Position numbers and translations under genes: made by a program. Below, in pieces: positions 62,276 through 64,000 of a stretch of 64,000 nucleotides of DNA; the stretch's first letter is position 1, and every line of letters begins with the position of its first letter. A model generated the notes under the pieces. That model made no database searches and was not told where the DNA came from. It was given only the letters and a program-made list of their open reading frames with translations. This DNA comes from an uncultured Mucilaginibacter sp. (GTDB lineage: Bacteria > Bacteroidota > Bacteroidia > Sphingobacteriales > Sphingobacteriaceae). The DNA lies in assembly GCA_913775265.1 (NCBI GenBank), contig CAJYJH010000078.1, forward strand, positions 152,342 through 216,341, given 5' to 3'.

Positions 62276-62632
62276 ATGAACACTGAAGAACTTCGCGATT
62301 ATTGCCTGAAGAAACCTGCTGCTACCGAAAGCTTTCCGTTTGATAACGATACGTTGGTATTTAAGGTAGGGGGTAAAATGTTTTTGCTGATCAGCCTCGA
62401 TAAAGGTAATAGCTTCAATGCAAAGTGCGACCCGGAACTGGCTGTAGAGCTGCGCGAACGTTACACAGAAGTGCAACCCGGTTACCACATGAATAAAGCT
62501 AACTGGAACACCGTTTATATAGACGGTACATTAACACGTAAGCAGCTCTGCGAAATGATTGATCACTCCTATAACCTGATTGTAAAAAGCCTGCCCAAAA
62601 AACTCAGGGGAGAGCTTTTTGGGCAGGCGTAA
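62276..62632 (+). CDS. MmcQ/YjbR family protein
   Basis: A 118-residue double-wing protein of the MmcQ/YjbR family: N-terminal LRDYCLKKPAATESFPFD, FKVGGKMFLLIS, and YHMNKANWNTVYIDG. Structures in the family resemble DNA-binding CyaY-like folds, with function unclear (MmcQ was linked to mitomycin resistance). A perfect 13-bp inverted repeat lies across its last codons (62589-62628). Confidence 0.88.
   Translation: MNTEELRDYCLKKPAATESFPFDNDTLVFKVGGKMFLLISLDKGNSFNAKCDPELAVELRERYTEVQPGYHMNKANWNTVYIDGTLTRKQLCEMIDHSYNLIVKSLPKKLRGELFGQA
62589..62628. other. Inverted repeat inside the 3' end of the MmcQ/YjbR gene
   Basis: gcctgcccaaaaa (62589-62601) and tttttgggcaggc (62616-62628) are exact complements with a 14-nt loop, ending 1 codon before the stop. 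No T tract follows, so the role is unclear. Confidence 0.5.
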
Positions 62633-62633
62633 A

Positions 62634-62720
62634 TCAAAATGGTTCTGCTGGATCATTTTGTTTTCTCTTCATCACTAAAATGATGTTAAGAACCACCAGC
62701 GTAGCAATTACGGCAGTCAT
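62634..62720 (-). CDS. Candidate 28-residue single-pass membrane peptide
   Basis: An ATG-started frame (ATG at 62720, TGA at 62636-62634) with a 16-residue hydrophobic helix (about 2-16), a basic stop-transfer K-R-K-Q and an acidic/proline end (N-D-P-A-E-P-F). The frame is open for about 26 more codons upstream without ATG, so a longer form is possible. The remaining 62721-62889 spacer shows no other gene I can support. No homology is known to me; the case rests on the membrane-protein-like composition. Confidence 0.4.
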   Translation of the reverse strand: MTAVIATLVVLNIILVMKRKQNDPAEPF

Positions 62721-62889
62721 ATAGTTTAAATTAATCGGGATGCAATTATACAAACAATAGATGTACCAACACCTAAATAGGTTTATAACTCGCTTTTTTT
62801 AACGTGTAAGTTGTTATATTATTACACTCATGTGGAATAGCATACCCGAAATTATTTGCTGTTGGGTAAGCCGCGCCTGATGATGATTG

Positions 62890-64000
62890 CTAATATTTTC
62901 TTTTCCGGGGTTTAGACTTAACCGGCTGTACAGGCTCTTCCTCGTCATCTTCAAAGGCATCATAGCGGCGGGCCATTTTGGCCACGCGCTCTTCCAGGCT
63001 TTCTAAGGTAAGTTTTTCACGAAGGCGATCAACCAGTATCGGGAACGCAAACGGTGTAGGGCGCTCTACCTGTTTTATAACAATTTCTTGCTTTTGGATG
63101 CGTAACAGTGCTTCCCGCAACCTAAACTCTTCTAACTGAAAAGCCAATGCCTCATTAAAGGCTTGCCTGATGAGCAGGTTGTCGGGCTCGTACTCCATAA
63201 ATACATCAAACAGTAAACCGGTACTCGCCTGCAAATGCCTGTTTTTAATCGGTTGCCCCGGGTAACCCGTAAACACCAGTCCGCCAATGTGTGCTATGTC
63301 CCTGAAACGACGGCGGGCCATTTCATTTGCGTTCAAGCTATGCTGTATATCGTCAATCAGGTTATGGATGGTAAACAAGTCCTCTTCCAGAGCCTCCATC
63401 AGCGGTATGGGCTCATCGGTCAATAGCTCAAAACCATAATCGTTCATGGCAATGCTGTAAGTGGCCTTTTTAATGCGGCCGATACGGTAGGCAATCAGTG
63501 AGGCCATGCCCTCGTGTACCAATCGACCTTCAAACGGGTAAAAAAACAAGTGGTGCCCATCGCGCGATTCAAATGCTTCAATCAGCAAATCTGTGCGTTT
63601 AGGTAAATGCGATAGTTTTTCCTGCAAATTAAATAACGACCGTAAGGCTTTCACCTCCACATCTTTTTCCTGGTGGTGAGCTACCTCGTCCAGTTTATCG
63701 CGCAATACAGAAGACAACTGTGACGACAACGGCATACGTCCGCCCGCCCAGCTCGGTATCAAACCTTTGGTGGCATTCGATTTTTTGACGAAGGCCGTCA
63801 TGTCTTTTAACTGCACAAACTCCAGGCTACGGCCGGCAAACCAAAACGTATCACCGGGTTTAAGGCGCGATACAAAGCCTTCCTCTATGGAGCCTAAACT
63901 ACCACCATGCAGCATTTTTACCCGCAGGCTGGCACTGCTGGTAATAGTACCGATACTAAACCGGTGCCGCATAGCTACCCGGCGGCTGTTTACTTTATAT
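62890..64000 (-). CDS. Lhr-like DEXH helicase, C-terminal part (truncated by window)
   Basis: The frame is open to the window end; 370 codons are visible and the helicase motor lies beyond 64000. The visible part, with RHRFSIGTI, GDTFWFAGRSLEFV, KSNATKGLIPSWAGGRMPLS and RLVHEGMASLIAYRIGR, matches the C-terminal (Lhr-core accessory) region of Lhr-like helicases, including the ligase-associated DNA-damage-response DEXH helicase group of Bacteroidota. It acts on DNA repair intermediates. The tail is acidic then lysine/arginine-rich. Confidence 0.87.
   Translation of the reverse strand, partial: YKVNSRRVAMRHRFSIGTITSSASLRVKMLHGGSLGSIEEGFVSRLKPGDTFWFAGRSLEFVQLKDMTAFVKKSNATKGLIPSWAGGRMPLSSQLSSVLRDKLDEVAHHQEKDVEVKALRSLFNLQEKLSHLPKRTDLLIEAFESRDGHHLFFYPFEGRLVHEGMASLIAYRIGRIKKATYSIAMNDYGFELLTDEPIPLMEALEEDLFTIHNLIDDIQHSLNANEMARRRFRDIAHIGGLVFTGYPGQPIKNRHLQASTGLLFDVFMEYEPDNLLIRQAFNEALAFQLEEFRLREALLRIQKQEIVIKQVERPTPFAFPILVDRLREKLTLESLEERVAKMARRYDAFEDDEEEPVQPVKSKPRKRKY

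Noticed and set aside
1..64000. tRNA, rRNA, CRISPR arrays or insertion sequences
   Set aside because: No cloverleaf/T-loop sequences, regular direct-repeat arrays, transposase frames or flanking inverted repeats were seen by eye; a dedicated search would be needed to be certain.

Overview
The window is a gene-dense, mostly housekeeping stretch of a Bacteroidota chromosome, most likely family Sphingobacteriaceae (Mucilaginibacter/Pedobacter-like). Grounds seen in the sequence: promoters of the Bacteroidota type (TAnnTTTG boxes close to start codons), no clear Shine-Dalgarno sequences, and family markers such as an IPExxxVDY protein, a DUF3127 protein with an SSB-like tail, BlaI/M56 regulators fused to TonB-type domains, a CX5HGH pterin synthase beside folE, and futalosine-pathway genes. 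No tRNA, rRNA, CRISPR array, insertion sequence or prophage was found. Species-level assignment is inference.

Layout: 0-4.1 kb holds the 3' end of frr and two tandem paralogous ABC exporters. 4.1-10.4 kb is a minus-strand block: an MFS transporter, an NlpC/P60 lipoprotein, an M28 peptidase, then recG-ridA-small membrane protein. 10.4-20 kb carries an OmpA-family major outer-membrane protein, pepP, a glycosyltransferase, pdxJ, a VOC protein overlapping an exported GH3 enzyme, an outer-membrane beta-barrel and an MsbA-like exporter. 20-30.2 kb has gcvP, trmB with an alkyltransferase-like protein, a YtxH/holin-like membrane cluster, an AI-2E-type permease, an NtrC-family response regulator abutting a minimal histidine-phosphotransfer-like protein, and glnS.

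30.2-38.1 kb has yfiT, an exported amidase, a secreted FAD oxidoreductase, a beta-CASP metallo-hydrolase, and a blaI-M56 pair whose metalloprotease carries TonB-C and receptor-plug-like domains. 38.1-47.8 kb is core metabolism and RNA biology: pyk, IPExxxVDY, acpP-fabF-rnc, yicC-gmk-nadD, a membrane/SRPBCC protein and hflX. 47.8-51.7 kb has mqnB-mqnD (menaquinone by the futalosine route), divergent from a PTPS-folE pair, then fabD. 51.7-64 kb holds a 1247-residue NtrY-like histidine kinase, an OprB-like porin, an HD hydrolase, an XRE regulator, a TonB-C-like protein, a THUMP RNA methyltransferase, DUF3127, MarR, pepT, MmcQ/YjbR, a candidate 28-residue membrane peptide and the C-terminal part of a Lhr-like DEXH helicase cut by the window end.

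No obviously new multi-gene defence or mobile system was found. The best leads are small or modified regulatory and repair parts: the 68-residue orphan H-box protein after the sigma-54 activator, the M56-TonB-plug fusion with a candidate operator, the CX5HGH pterin synthase paired with folE, the DUF3127 protein ending like SSB, and two very small membrane proteins.
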